From NCBI RefSeq assembly GCF_014353015.1, contig NZ_CP060704.1, positions 3,435,001 through 3,499,000 of the forward strand: 64,000 bases of DNA, in the 5' to 3' direction. Of this stretch, positions 30,103 to 52,128 are shown one piece after another. Below the pieces are notes generated by a model. That model was not told the DNA's origin and ran no database searches. It saw nothing but the letters and a program-made list of their open reading frames with translations. This DNA comes from Chitinimonas koreensis. GTDB taxonomy: Bacteria > Pseudomonadota > Gammaproteobacteria > Burkholderiales > Chitinimonadaceae. Every line of letters begins with the position of its first letter. The first letter of the stretch is position 1. Both the position numbers and the translations under genes were made by a program.

Positions 30103-33100
30103 ATCTCGATCTCTTCCATCTCGACCGCGGCGGGCGCCGCGGATTGCTGCAGCGGCGCCACCGGGTGCGCGCCGTGGACGTGGGCGCGGCGCAGGCCGCC
30201 GACCATCGAATAGACCGGCCGGTGGCTGGCGCCGAGCTCGAACAGCGCCTCCAGCCGGTCCGTCTCGAGCGAGCCGATGCCGCACAGGCCCAGCCGCTGC
30301 TCGGCCGCGGCGATGGTCAGGAGCTGCGCCATCGCGCCGGCCTCGATGTGGCAGAAGTCCAGGCTCTTGTCGCCGTACAGCGGCTCGATCGCCGCCAGGT
30401 CGGCCACCAGGAACAGCGCGAAGGCCGCCGCCTCGAACACCGGCCGGTTGACGAAGTAGTCGTAGGCGTCGGCGCTCAGCTCGCGGCCCTGGCCCAGCGC
30501 GACCAGCCGGTGCGCGGCCGGGTCGTGGTAGTAGGCGCCGCCGGCCAGGCCCTCGACCCGGCCCGGCTTGACGTAGACATAGGTCTGCATCGGGTAGGCG
30601 CCGCCGGCCGAGCCGTAGAGGAACTTGGGCTGGCCGTCGAGCGGCTGCTGCGACAGGCAGGCCAGCAGGTCGGCCAGCGCCTGCAGCGCGACCGGCTCGG
30701 GCAGGAACTGCCGCACCGAGCGGTAGTCGGCGTAGCGGCGGGCGAAGGCCGGGTCGGCCGGCGGCGCCAGCGCGACCGCCGCGGCGTCGTCGGCGAAGCG
30801 GCGGCGGCCCTGGCTGCGCGACTTGAAGTCCTTGCGCGCCTCCGGGTCGTCGACCACCTCCCCGGTTGCCGCCGGGCCGCCGCCAGCTGCGCCGAAGCCA
30901 GCTGCGCCGCGGCCGCGATCGCCGCCTGGGCGCGGTGCTGGCGGAACATCGCCAGCAGGTCGGCCAGCGTCGGCTGCACCATCAGCTGCGCCAGCCGCGG
31001 CCTAAAGCCCAGTTCGGTCGACAGCGCGTTGCCGATGCGCACGATGTCGATCGAGCTGGCGCCGAGCTGCAGCAGGTTGGCGTTGGCGGCGATGGCGTCG
31101 CGCTTGAGCACGCCCTGCACGATGGCGACCAGCCGCGCCTCGTCGGGGCCGTCCAGCGCCGGCGCGGCGGCTGCCGGCTCGGCGGCGAAGGCCGGCTCGG
31201 GCAGCTGGCTGCGGTCGACCTTGCCGTTGGCCGACAGCGGCAGCGCGGCCAGGAAGGTGAACGACGGCGGCACCATGTAGGCCGGCAGCTTGCGGCCCAG
31301 GTGGTCCGCCAGCGCGGCGGCGTCGAGCCGGTCGTCACCGGCCACCACGTAGGCCGCCAGCCGCTTGTCGCCCTGGCTGGCGCCCCACAGCCGCACCGCC
31401 GCGGCCTGCACGCCGGGGTGTTCCTCGAGCGCGGTCTCGATCTCGCCGAGCTCGACCCGGTAGCCCTGCACCTTGACCTGGCCGTCCTCGCGGCCGAGGA
31501 ATTCGATATTGCCGTCGGGCAGGTAGCGGCCCAGGTCGCCGGTGCGGTACAGCCGTTCGCCGGTGGCCGGGTGACGCACGAAGCTCGCCGCCGTGCGCGC
31601 CTCGTCGCGCCAGTAGCCGAGCGCCAGGCCGATGCCGCCGATGTAGAGCTGGCCCGGCACCCAGGCCGGCCGCTGCCGCATGGCGTCGTCGAGCACGTGG
31701 AACTGCTGGCCGGCCAGCGGCTTGCCGTAGGGGATGCTGCGCCAGGCCGGGTCGACCTCGCCGATCGGGTAGTGGATCGACCAGATCGACGCCTCGGTGG
31801 CGCCGCCCAGGCTGTCGATGCGCACCGCCGGCAGGCAGGCGCGCAGCCGCTGCGGCAGCGCCAGCGGGATCCAGTCGCCCGACAGCATGGCCAGCCGCAG
31901 GCAAGCGGGCAGCGGATGGCCGCTCTCGGCGTACTCGACCAGCATGCCCAAGAGCGCCGGCACCGAGTTCCACACGCTGACGCGGTGAGCGCGCACCAGC
32001 TCGAGCCAGTGGGCCGGATCGCGCGCCAGCTCGGGCTCCAGCAGCACCACCGCGGCGCCGGCCGCCAGCGTGCCGAAGAAGTCGAACACCGACAGGTCGA
32101 AGCTCAGCGAGGACACCGCCAGCACCCGGTCGGCCGGGGCGATCGCGAAGCGCGCATTGATGTCGAGCAGGGTGTTGACCGCGCCACGGTGGTCGATCAT
32201 CACGCCCTTGGGCAGGCCGGTGGAGCCCGAGGTGTAGATCACGTAGGCCAGGTGGTGCGGCGCCAGCCCGGCCACCTCTGCGGCTTGCAGCTCGACCTCG
32301 CCGCCGCCGTCGACCGCAGCCGGTTCGACCACGATGGCTTCGACGCCGGCCGGCAGCCCGGCCAGGCCGGCGGTGGCCGGCTGCACCAGCGCCAGCCGCG
32401 CCTCGGCGCGTTCGAGGATATGGGCGGTCCGCTCGGCCGGCAGCGCCGGGTCGAGCGGCAGGTAGGCGCCGCCGGCGTACAGCACCGCCAGCGTGGCGAC
32501 CACCTGCTCCCAGCCGCGCTCCATCCGCACCGCCACCAATTGGTTCGGCCGCACGCCGCGCGCCTGCAACTGCGCCGCCAGCCGCCGCGCCTCGCGCCGC
32601 AGCGCGGCGTAGCTCAGCTGCCGCCGCGGCGCCAGCACGGCGACCGCGTCCGGCGTCGCCTGCGCCTGGCGCTCGAACAGCTCGTGCAGCAGCGGCCGCG
32701 GCGGCGGCAGCGCGGTGGCCGTCGGTTCGAAGCGGATCTCGGGCAGCAGCTCGGCGATGGGCGCGCTCCAGGCCTCCGGCCGCGCCAGTTGCGCCAGCAG
32801 CCGGACGTAGGCGTCGAACATCGCCGCCATCATGCCGTCGGGGAACAGCTCGTCGATGCTGTCCCAGTTGAAGTAGAGCCGGCCCTCGGATTCGAGGATG
32901 GTGTGGTCGATCCACACCTGCGGCGTCTGGGTGATGCTGTGGACCGCCTCGCCGCCGAGCGCGGCGCCGAGCGTGGTCTCTTCCTGCTCGGGCGCCATCT
33001 CGCTCAGCGTGCTGTTGAACACCACCGGCATCGCGGTCTGCCGCGTGCCGCGCGCCTGCGACAGCTCGCGGTTGACGCGCACGCCGCTGACCGCGGCATG

Positions 33101-36100
33101 GTCGATGTCCTGCCACAGCTGTTCCTGCACCGCCCGCGCCTGGCGGGCGAAGCCGGCTTCGGCGGCGATCTCCACCTCCAGCAGCACCAGCGAGGTGAAA
33201 TCGCCGATCACCGCGTTGATGCCCGGATGCAGCGGCAGCCGGTTGAACAGCGGCAGGCTCAGGGTGAAGCGCGGCTGCCGGCTCCACAGCGCCAGCACCT
33301 GGGCGAAGGCGGTCAGCAGCAGCACCGACGGCGTCACCGCGTGCTGCTGGCCGATCGCCTTCAGCGCGCGCCACTCGGCCGCCGGCAGCATGCGGTCGCG
33401 GCGGGTGAAGCGCGGCCGCTCGATGCTCTCGGGCTGGCGCTGCAAGGGCAGCGCCGGCGCCGGCGCCAGCGTGGCGGCCCGCTTGCGCCAGTAGCGCAGC
33501 GCCCGCTCGTAGCGCGGCGACTGGCGCAGCGCCTGCTCGGCCACCACGTAGTCGCGGAAGGTCAGCGCCAGCGGCGGCAGCTGCGCCTCGGGCTCGGCGT
33601 AGAGCTGCATCAGCTCGCGTTCGAGGATCTGGCCGCTGGCGGCGTCGACGATCAGCGCGTCGATGCTGATGTGCAGGTGGGCCACGTCCTGATCCAGCTC
33701 GGTCAGCGCGAACTCGAACAGCGGCCAGCGCGCGGCGTCGAGCAGCTGGTGCGACATCCGCTCGCGCGTCTGGGCCAGCCGGCGCTCGACCTCGGCCGGC
33801 GCGAGGCCGCGCAAGTCCTGCCGCGGCATGCGGTAGGCCGGCACGCTGGCCAGCACCTGCTGGGTGCCGTCGCCGTGGAACACCGCGCGCAGCATGTCGT
33901 GGCGCTCGATCAGCCGGTTCAGCGCGCGCTCGAAGCGGGCGGCGTCGAAGCCGCGCACGCGCAGCTCGCCATAGCCGTGGGCGCCGACGCCGCCGAGTTC
34001 GATGGTGTCGTCGCGGCCGACCCAGTAGGCCTCCTGGATGTCGGTCAGCGGGAACGGCTCGAACCGTGCCGCCGGGTCCGGCTCCAGCGTGTCGAAGGCG
34101 AAGGCCGCGGCGGCGGCTTCGTCGTCGGGCCGGTCGAGCAGCGCCGCCAGGTCGGCCAGCACCGGGTGCTGGAACAGGTTGCGCAGCGACAGCTGCGCAA
34201 GCATGCGCCGGTTGATCGCATGCACCAGCCGGGTGGCCAGCAGCGAATGACCGCCGAGCGCGAAGAAATCGTCGCGCGCGCCGACCCGGTCCAGCCGCAG
34301 CACCTCGGCCCAGATCGCCGCCATCTGCGCCTCGCGTTCGTCGCGCGGCGCCAGGTAGCCGCCGGCCGCGGCCGGCTGTCCGGGCGCCGGCAGCGCGCGG
34401 CGGTCGAGCTTGCCGTTCGGCGTCAGCGGCATGCGCTCGAGCACCACCCACTGGCTCGGCACCATGTGTTCGGGCAGGCGCCGGCGCAATTGCTCGCGCA
34501 GCGACTCGGGCGTCGCCTCGCCGACCAGGTAGGCCACCAGCCGCTTGTCGCCGGGCACATCCTCGCGCACCAGCACCGCCACCTCGCGCACGCCGGCGCG
34601 CTGCTGCAGCACGCTCTCGATCTCGCCCGGCTCGATGCGGAAGCCACGGATCTTGGCCTGGCGGTCGGCGCGGCCGACGTAGTCGATCTCGCCGCTGGCC
34701 AGCCGCCGCGCCAGGTCGCCGCTGCGGTACATGCGCGCGCCGGGCGCGCCGTACGGGTCGGGCAGGAATTTCTCGGCGGTCAGCCCCGGCCGCGCCAGGT
34801 AGCCGCGCGCCAGGCCCACGCCCGCGATGTAGAGCTCGCCGACCACGCCGACCGGCACCGGCTCCAGCCGCGCGTCGAGCACGTAGAGCCGCGCGTTGGC
34901 GATCGGCCGGCCGATCGGCGGCAGCGCCGGCCAGCGGTCGGCCTCGGCGCAGTCGAGCGCGTGCTGGCTGACCACGTGGGTCTCGGTCGGGCCGTACTGG
35001 TTGTACAGCCGGCCGGCCGGCAGCCGGCGCAACCAGCCGCGCAGCTCGTCGCCGACCTGCAGCGCCTCACCGGCGGTGACGATGTCGCAGGGTTCCGGCA
35101 GCGCGCCGCCGTCGTCGAGGCCGGCCAGCTGCTGCAATACCGCGGCCGGCAGGAAGGCGCGCCGCACGCCGTGCTCGGCCAGGTAGCCGCGCAGCCGGCC
35201 CAGCTCCTTGCGCCGTTCCTCGGCCAGCGAGACCAGGGTGCCGCCCTGGCACAGCGTGCTCCAGATCTCCTGGAACGAGACGTCGAAGCTGATCGAGGCG
35301 AACTGCAGCACCCGCGCCGGCGCCGCTCCGGCGGCCGCGTCGCGCAGCTGCCAGTGGATCAGGTTGTCCAGGCTGCGCCAGGTCTGCGCCACGCCCTTGG
35401 GCCGGCCGGTCGAGCCGGAGGTGTAGATCACGTAGGCCAGTTGGTCCGGCAGCCGCATGGTCTGCGGATCGTGCGCCGGCGCCGCGGCCCAGCCGCACGG
35501 TTCTTCATCGAGGCACAGCACCGGCGCGGCGCCGGCCGGCAGCCGGCCTTGCAGATGAACCTGGGTCAGCAGCAGCGCGGGCGCGCTGTCCTCCAGCATG
35601 TAGGCCAGCCGGTCGGCCGGATAGGCCGGGTCGAGCGGCACGTAGGCGGCGCCGGCCTTGAGCACGGCGGCGAGGCCGATCACCAGCTCGGCCGAGCGCT
35701 CGGCGCAGATCGCCACCAGGCGGTCCGGCCCGATGCCCCGCGCCAGCAGGTGATGGGCCAGCCGGTTGGCGCGGCGGTCGAGCTCGCCGTAGCTCAGCGG
35801 CTGGCCTTCGTGCAGCACGGCGATCGCCTCGGGCGCGGCGGCGGCGCGGGCGGCGAACAGCTCGGCCAGCGTCTGTGCCGGGTAAGCGCATCCGGTGCGG
35901 TTCCAGCCGTGCAGCAGCTGTTCGCGCTCGGCCGCGTCGAGCAGTTCGAGCGTGGCGGCCGGCCGCTGCGCATCGGCCGCCATCTGCGCCAGCACGCGTT
36001 CGAGGTAGCGGCCGTAGCGTTCGGCGGTCTCGCCGTCGAACAGCGCGCTGGCGTAGTCGAGCGCGCCGGCGATGCAGCCGTCCTGCTCGGCCAGCGACAG

Positions 36101-39100
36101 CGTCAGGTCGAACTTGGCGGCGCGATAGGGCGAGGCCAGTTCCTCGACCGCCAGCCCCGGCAGCGCGAACGCGCCGTCGGCGGTGTTCTGCCAGGCGAAC
36201 ATCGCCTGGAACAGCGGCGCGTGGGCCAGGCTGCGGGCCGGGTTCAGTTCCTCGACCACCTTCTCGAACGGCAGGTCCTGCTGCTCCTGCGCCGCCAGCG
36301 CGGCGGCGCGCACCCGCGCCAGCAGCTCGGCCACGCTCGGGTCGCCGGCGAGATCGAGCCGCAGCGCCAGCGTGTTGACGAAGAAGCCGATCAGCCCTTC
36401 GAGCTCGGCGCGGCGGCGGTTGGCGGTCGGCGTGCCGATCACCAGGTCGGACTGGCCCGACAGCCGCGCCAGCACCACCGCCCAGCCGGCCAGCAGCGTC
36501 ATGAACAGCGTGCTGCCCTGGGCCAGGCTCAGCGCCTTGAGGCCGGCGGTCAGCCCGGCATCGAAACGCAGCTTCACCGTGCCGCCGCGGTAGTCCTGCT
36601 CGGGCGGCCGCGGCCGATCGGTCGGCAGCGTCAGCAGGGCCGGCGCGCCGGCCAGCGTCTCGCGCCAGTAGCCGGCCTGCCGCTCCAGCGCCGGGCCGGC
36701 CAGCCATTGGCGCTGCCAGGCGGCGTAGTCGGCGTACTGCAGCGGCAGCGGCGGCAGCGGGTCGGCCTCGCCGCGGGCGAACGCCGCGTACAGCGCGCTC
36801 AACTCGCGGGTGAAGACGCCGACCGACCAGCCGTCCGACACGATGTGGTGCAGCGTCAGCAGCAGCACGTGCTCCTCGTCCGCCAGCCGCAGCAGCCGGC
36901 CGCGCGCCAGCGGGCCGCGGCGCAGGTCGAATTCGGCCGCGGCTTCCTCGGCCTGCAGCGCCGCGGCCTGCGCCCCGGCGTCCGCCTGGCCGGCCAGGTC
37001 GTGGAATCGCAGCGCGAAACCCTCGGCCGGGCCGACCTGCTGGAAGGCCTCGCCGTCCATCGCCACGAAGCGGGTGCGCAGCGCCTCGTGGCGCTCGACC
37101 AGCGCATCGAGCGCGCGCTGCAGCGCGTCGCGGTCGAGCCGGCCGCGCAGCCGCAGCGCCTGCGGCATGTGGTAGGCGGCGCTGCCGCCGTCCATCTGCG
37201 CCAGGAACCACAGCCGCTGCTGGGCGAACGACAGCGGCAGCGCCGCGCCGCGGTCGGCGCGCGCGATGGCCGGCAGCGGCGCGACCCCGATGTCGGCCGG
37301 GCCCAGTTCACGGGCGAAGGCGGCCAGCGTCGGCGCGGCGAACAGCGCGGCCGGCGACACCTCGCGGCCCAGCTGCTGGCGCACCTTGGCCACCAGCCGC
37401 ATGGCCAGCAGCGAATGGCCGCCGAGCGCGAAGAAATGGTCGTGCCGGCCGACCCGCTCCAGACCCAGCACCTCGGCCCACAGCGCGGCCAGCGCCTGTT
37501 CCAGCTCGCCTTCCGGCTCGGCCTGCTGCCGCTCGCCGTAGGCCTCGTCCTGCGGCGCCGGCAGCGCCTTGCGGTCGAGCTTGCCGTTCGGCGTCAGCGG
37601 CCAGGCCTCCAGCGCCACGTAGGCGGCCGGCACCATGTGCTCGGGCAGCCCGGCGGCCAGCGTCCGCCGCAGCGCGTCGGCGACCGGGGCCGCGGCGCCG
37701 GCGATGTAGTACGCCACCAGCTGCCTGTCGCCGGGCCGGTCCTCGCGCAGCGCCACCACCGCCTCGCGCACGCCGGCGCAGGCGGCCAGCCTGGCCTCGA
37801 TCTCGCCGAGCTCGACGCGGTAGCCGCGGATCTTGACCTGGAAGTCGTTGCGGCCGAGGAACTCGAGGTTGCCGTCGGCCAGCCAGCGGCCGAGGTCGCC
37901 GGTGCGGTACAGCCGCTCGCCGGCGACGAAGGGGCTGGCGATGAAGCGTTCGGCGGTCAGCTCGGGCCGGTTCAGGTAGCCGCGCGCCACCCCGGCGCCG
38001 CCGACGTGGATCTCGCCGGCCACGCCGACCGGCACCGGCGCGCCGTCGCCGTCGAGCAGGTAGAGCCGCGCATTGGGCAGCGGCTTGCCGATCGGCAGGA
38101 CCTCGAGCCCATCCAGGCCGTCGCGGCCCAGCTCGTACAGGCTGCTGTCGACCGCCGCCTCGGTCACCCCGTAGGCGTTGACGATGCGCACCGCCGGACC
38201 GCACAGCGCGCGCAGCCGGCGCGCATGGGCCGGCGTCCAGGCGTCCGAGCCGCAGACCAGCGTCTCCAGGCCGGCCAGGCTGCCGCCGCCGGCTTCCAGG
38301 TGCGCCATCAGCGCGGTCAGCACCGCCGGCACGAAGTCGGCGAAGCCGATCTCGCGCCGCTGCAGCAGCGCCAGCAGGCCGGCGCTGTCGAGCAGCAGCG
38401 CGCGCGGGCACAGCACCAGCCGGCCGCCGAAGCACAGCGCGCGCACCACGTCGGCGGTGAACACGTCGAAGGAGAAGCTGGCCATCTGCAGGTGGGCCAG
38501 GCCCGGCCGCAGGTCGAACACGCGCTGCCAGGCCGCGGCGATCGCGGCCAGCTGGCCGTGCTCGACCAGCACGCCCTTGGCGGCGCCGGTGGTGCCCGAG
38601 GTGTAGATCACGTAAGCAAGGTGGTGCGGCGCCAGGCCCGCCACCGCCGGGTCGGTCGCCGGCAGCCCGGCCCAGGCGGCCGCATCGGCGTCGAGGTCGA
38701 TCGCCGGCGGCGCGGCCGGCAGCTCGGCCATCGCCGCCGCCAGCGCCGCGCGCGCCGGGCCGTGGCTCAGCACCGCCGCCGGCGCGCTGTCGCGCAGCAT
38801 GTGGGCCAGCCGCTCGGCCGGGTAGGCCGGGTCGAGCGGCACGTAGGCGCCGCCGGCCTTCAGCACCGCCAGCAGCGCCACCACGGTGTCGAACGAGCGC
38901 TCCAGGCAGATCGCCACCAGCCGGTCCGGCCCGACGCCCTGCGCCTGCAGGTGGCGGGCCAGCCGGTTGGCGCGGGCGTTCAGCTCGCCGTAGCTCAGCC
39001 GCGCCTCGTCGAGCATCAGCGCCACCGCGGCCGGGTCGCGCGCCGCCTGCGCTTCGAACAGCTGGTGCAGGCAGCGGTCGGGCGCGTAGGCCGCGGTCGC

Positions 39101-42100
39101 GCCATTCCAGTCGACCAGGATGCGGCGGCGCTCGTCCGGCGGCAGCACGTCGAGCCGGCCGATCGCGCCGGCCGGCGCCTGCTCCAGCGCCGCCGCCAGC
39201 ACGGCCAGCGCCTGCCGCATCATCGCGCACAGCCGCTGCGCGCCGTCGCCGTCGGCGACCTGGGCGGTCAGCCAGAACACGTCGCCGAAGTCGTCGACGT
39301 CGAGCGTGACCGGGTAGTTGCTGCGCTCCTCGCCCGGCTCGTATTCGCCGCCGACGTCGTCAGCCGCCTGCCGGGCTGCCGATTCGGCCAGCGTAGCGCT
39401 GTGGCGGTAGTTGAGCAGCGCCGTGAACAGCGGCGCCGGCGGCGCCACCGCGCTGCAACGCTGCGCCAGCGCCAGCGAGGCGTGCTCGTGGCGGATCAGC
39501 TCGGTCAGCGCCTGGTGGGTCTGCCGCACGCAGGCCGCCGCGCCGGTCTCGCCGAGATCGACGCGCAGCGGCAACGTGTTGATGAACGGCCCGAGGATGC
39601 GGTCGCTGCCCTCCCCGCCCTGCATGCGGCCGAACAGCACGGTGCCGAACACCACGGCGCTGCGGCCGGTAGTGCGCGCCAGCACCTGGCCCCAGGCGAC
39701 GTGGAACAGGCTGGCGGCGCTGACGCCGAGCGCCTGTGCCTGCGCACGCAGCCGTTGCGACAGCGCGGCGTCGACCGCCTGCCGTACCTGCTGCATGCGG
39801 TGGCCGTCGCCGCGCACGTCCAGGAGGCCGAACGGCGCGGTCGGCGCGTCGATGCCGCCGAGCATCTTGCGGAAGAACGCTTCGTGCTCGGCCCGTGCCG
39901 CGCCGCGGCGGGTCTGCGCCACGTAGTCGCGGAACGGCAGCGCCGGCGGCAGCTGGTCGGCGCCGCCGGCCAGGTGGACGCGGATCTCGGCGTTCAGGTG
40001 CTTGAGCGAGGTGTTGTCGTCGATGATGTGGTGGAACTGCTTGAGCGCCAGCCACTGGCCGGTGTGCGGATCGCGGGCCAGCAGCAGGCGCATCAGCGGC
40101 GCCTGTTGCAGCGGCAAACGGCGCTCGGCTTTTTGACGCAGCTGCGTGCCGGCATCGCCTTGGGTCGGGTCGAGTTCGCACTCGTCGACCAGCAGCGGCG
40201 CCTGGCGCCAGACCACCTGCACCGGCTCGCCCAGGCCTTCCCAGGCGAAGGCCGTGCGCAGGATGTCGTGGCGGGCGATCACCGCCTCGAGGGCTTCGAG
40301 GTAGGCGTCCAGCCGACCGCGGTCGCGGAAGCGGATCAGGCTGGCCAGCAGGTAGGGGTCGTGTTCCTTGGCCATCAGGTGGTGGAACAGGATGCCTTCC
40401 TGCAAGGGTGCCAGCGGGTAGATGTCCTGCACGTTGGCCGCACCGCCGGGCACCCCGGCGACGATGCGGTCGATCTCGTCCTGGCTCAGCTCGACCAGCG
40501 GCAGCAGTTCCGGCGTGATGCGTTCGCAACCCGATTCGATCAGGTTCGGCGGGACGATGTCCTGGCTTGACTCATTGCCAACTGCCGCTGCCAATGCCGC
40601 CAAGGTCGGCGTGCCGAACAGCACCCGCACGTCGGCATGCAGCCCCTGCCGCCGCATCCGCTCCAGTACGCGCAAGGCCAGCAGCGAATGGCCGCCGAGT
40701 TCGAAGAAGTGGTCGTGCCGGCCGATCCGCTCCAGTCCCAGCACCTCGGCCCAGATCGCCGCCAGCGCGGTTTCGACCGGCCCTTCCGGCGCGGCGTAGC
40801 GCCGTTCGCCGAAGGCCTGGCCGTCGGGCTCGGGCAGCGCCTTGCGGTCGAGCTTGCCGTTGGCCGTCAGCGGCCAGTGCGCGACCGCGACGTAGGCGGC
40901 CGGCACCATGTGTTCGGGCAGCACCGCGGCCAGTTGCCGCCGCAGCACGTCGGCACCAGCCGGCTCGGCAACCGCCGTGTAGTAAGCGACCAAGCGCTGC
41001 TCGCCGGCCGCATCGGGCCGCGCCAGCACCACCGCCTCGCGCACGCCGGGCTGCTGCTGCAGCACGCTCTCGATCTCGCCGAGCTCGATGCGGAAGCCGC
41101 GGATCTTCACCTGGAAGTCGTTGCGGCCGAGGTATTCGAGGCTGCCGTCGGCGCGGTAGCGGCCGAGGTCGCCGGTCTTGTAGAGACGATCGCCTTCGAC
41201 GAAAGGGCTGGCGACGAAGCGTTCGGCCGTCAGCTCGGGCCGGTTCAGGTAGCCGCGCGCTACGCCGGCGCCGCCGACGTGCAATTCGCCGGCCACGCCG
41301 ATCGGCACCGGTGCGCCGTGCGCGTCGAGCAGGTAGAGCCGCAGATCGCCGATGCGCTCGCCGATCGGGCTGCCTGCCTTGTCGCAGTCAGCCTCGCTCA
41401 AGGGCCGATAAGTCACGTGTACGGTCGTTTCCGTGATGCCGTACATGTTGACCAACTGGGTGCCGGCGTTGCGGCCGTCGCGATACCAGGGCTTCAGTTG
41501 GGCCGTGTCCAGCGCTTCGCCGCCGAAGATCACGGTACGCAAGGCATGACGTGCATCACTGCCCGCCTGCGCCGCCACCAGGCTGCGGAATGCGCTCGGC
41601 GTCTGGTTCAGTACCGTCACGCCGTGCTCGCACAGCAAGCCGTAGAACGCTTCCGGATCGCGGCTGGTCGCGCGCGGCACGATCACCAGCTTGCCGCCGT
41701 GCAGCAGCGCACCCCAGATCTCCCACACCGAGAAATCGAAGGCGAACGAGTGGAACAGCGTCCACACGTCGTTCGCGCCGAATTCGAACCAGCGCCGAGT
41801 CGCACTGAACAGCCGCGCGACATGGCGCTGCTCGACCATCACGCCCTTGGGCTGGCCGGTCGAGCCCGAGGTGTAGATCACGTAGGCCAGGTGATGCGGC
41901 GCGAGGTCGGCGATCTCGGGCGCATGGTCGGGGAAATGGCGCCAGTCGGCGTCGAGATCGAACACCGGCGGCTTCGCCGGCAGATCGGCCAGGGCAACCG
42001 CAAGCGCAGAACGGGCCGGCCCGTGGCTCAGCACGGCCAGCGGCCGGCTGTCGGCCAGCATGTAGGCCAGCCGCTCGGCCGGGTAAGCCGGATCGAGCGG

Positions 42101-43813
42101 CACATAGGCGCCGCCGGCCTTCAGCACGGCCAGTAGCCCGACCACCATCTCCGGCGAGCGCTCGGCGCAGACGGCCACCAACCTGTCCGGCCCCACGCCC
42201 TGTACGCGCAGGTGATGCGCCAGGCGGTTGGCGCGGCGATCCAGTTCGCCGTAGCTCAGCGATTCGCCCTCGAACGTCAGCGCAACCGCTTCAGGCGCAG
42301 CGGCCACCTGCACCGCGAACAACTGCGGCAAGGTCCGCTCGGCCGCGGCCGCCTCGACCCGGTTCCAGCCGGCCAGCGCCAGCGCCCGCGCCTCCGCGCC
42401 CAGCAGGGTCAGCGCATCGGCCGGCCGCTGCGCGTCCGCCGCCATCTGCACCAGCACCTCGCGCAGGTAGCCCACGTGGCGCTCGGCCGTCTCGGCGTCG
42501 AACAGCGCGGTCGCGTAGTCGAGCGCGCCGACCAGGCAGCCGTCGTCCTCGATCATCGACAGCGTCAGGTCGAACTTGGCCGCCACATAGGGCGAGCCGA
42601 GCCGCTCGACCGCCACGCCGGGCAGCACCAGCTCGCCGTCCTCGTTGTTCTGCCAGGCGAACATCACCTGGAACAGCGGCGCATGCGCCAGCGTGCGCGA
42701 GGGGTTGAGCAGCTCGACCACCTGCTCGAACGGCAGGTCCTGGTGCTCCTGCGCCGCCAGCGCGACGGCGCGCACCCGCGCCAGCAGCTCGGCCACGCTG
42801 GGCTTGCCGCCGAGGTCCAGCCGCAGCGCCAGCGTGTTGACGAAGAAACCGATCAGCCCTTCGAGCTCGGCGCGGCGGCGGTTGGCGGTCGGCGTGCCGA
42901 TCACCAGGTCGGACTGGCCCGACAGCCGCGCCAGCACCACCGCCCAGCCGGTCAGCAGCGTCATGAACAGCGTGCTGCCCTGGGCCAGGCTCAGCGCCTT
43001 GAGGCCGGCGGTCAGTTCGGCGTCGAAGCGCAGCTTCACCGTGCCGCCGCGGTAGTCCTGCTGGGGCGGCCGCGGCCGGTCGGTCGGCAGCGCCAGCAGC
43101 GCCGGCGCGCCGGCCAGCGTCTCGCGCCAGTAGGCGCTCTGCTTGGCCAGCACCGTGCCGGACAGCCATTGCCGCTGCCAGGCGGCGTAGTCGGCGTATT
43201 GCAGCGGCAGAGCCGGCAGCGGGTCGGCTTCGCCTCCGCGGAACGCGCCGCCGCGGAACGCGGCGTAAAGCTGGCCCAGCTCGCGCATGAACACCACCAT
43301 CGACCAGCCGTCCGACACGATGTGGTGCAGCGTCAGCAGCAGAACGTGTTCGTTGTGGCCCAGCCGCAGCAGCCGGCCGCGCGCCAGCGGGCCGCGGCGC
43401 AGGTCGAATCCGGCCGCGGCCTCCTCGGCCTGCAGCGCCGCCACGCGGGCGTCGAGATCGGGCTGGCCGGCCAGGTCGAGCCATTGCAGCGCGAAGCCCT
43501 CGATCGGGCCGACCTGCTGGAAGGCCTCGCCGTCCATCGCCACGAAGCGGGTGCGCAGCGCCTCGTGGCGCGCCACCATCGCGTCGAAGGCGCGCTGCAG
43601 CGCCTCGCGGTCGAGCGGGCCGCTGAGCCGCAGCGCCTGCGGCATGTGGTAGGCGGCGCTGCCGCCGTCCATCTGCGCCAGGAACCACAGCCGCTGCTGG
43701 GCGAACGACAGCGGCAGCGGGCCGTCGTGGCTCGGCAGCCGGGCGATGGTGGTGTGCTTCTGCAGGGCCCGGAACTGCTCGGGCGTGAGATTGCGCAGCG
43801 ACTGCTTGCTCAT
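30099..43813 (-). CDS. NRPS2: C-A-T-C/E-A-T-C-A-T-Cy-A-T-Ox (one frame break near 30860)
   Basis: About 4,571 residues, starting at ATG 43813 with GGAGGAG upstream. C4 43770-42440 (HHIVSDG); A4 42330-40840 (code DFWNIGMVHK, Thr); T4 near 40695; dual C/E5 40440-39130 (HHIIDDN), predicted to turn the Thr to D before condensation; A5 39060-37560 (about DVADVGAVDK, Arg-like); T5 near 37420; C6 37250-35960; A6 35900-34390 (about DVQFVAQVVK, Pro-like); T6 near 34245; Cy7 34075-32745 with the heterocyclisation motif DALIVDAAS; A7 32700-31200 (about DLFNMSLIWK, Cys); T7 near 31055. One base added at 30860-30863 (CCCC) joins a C-terminal FMN nitroreductase-like SagB-type oxidase domain (30860-30130), expected to oxidise the thiazoline to a thiazole. 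C4 and C6 are close copies, and A4-T4-C/E5 nearly duplicates part of NRPS1. Confidence 0.93.
39430..42332 (-). repeat. Duplicated A-T-C/E block, copy in NRPS2
   Basis: About 2.9 kb covering A4, T4 and most of the dual C/E5. It matches 45988-48890 at a constant offset of 6,558 bp at both ends, so there is no net insertion or deletion between the copies. Long stretches are identical or differ by single bases. Similarity drops outside these limits. Confidence 0.9.
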
Positions 43814-43841
43814 GGCGATGTACTCCTCCGGCAGGTCCCGT

Positions 43842-52128
<8,287 letters not shown>

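Noticed and set aside
30866..40570. 3,234-codon open frame on the + strand opposite NRPS2
   Set aside because: Antisense shadow of very GC-rich coding DNA; its composition is Arg/Gln/Ala/Val-rich without any domain, while the minus strand encodes clear NRPS motifs throughout.
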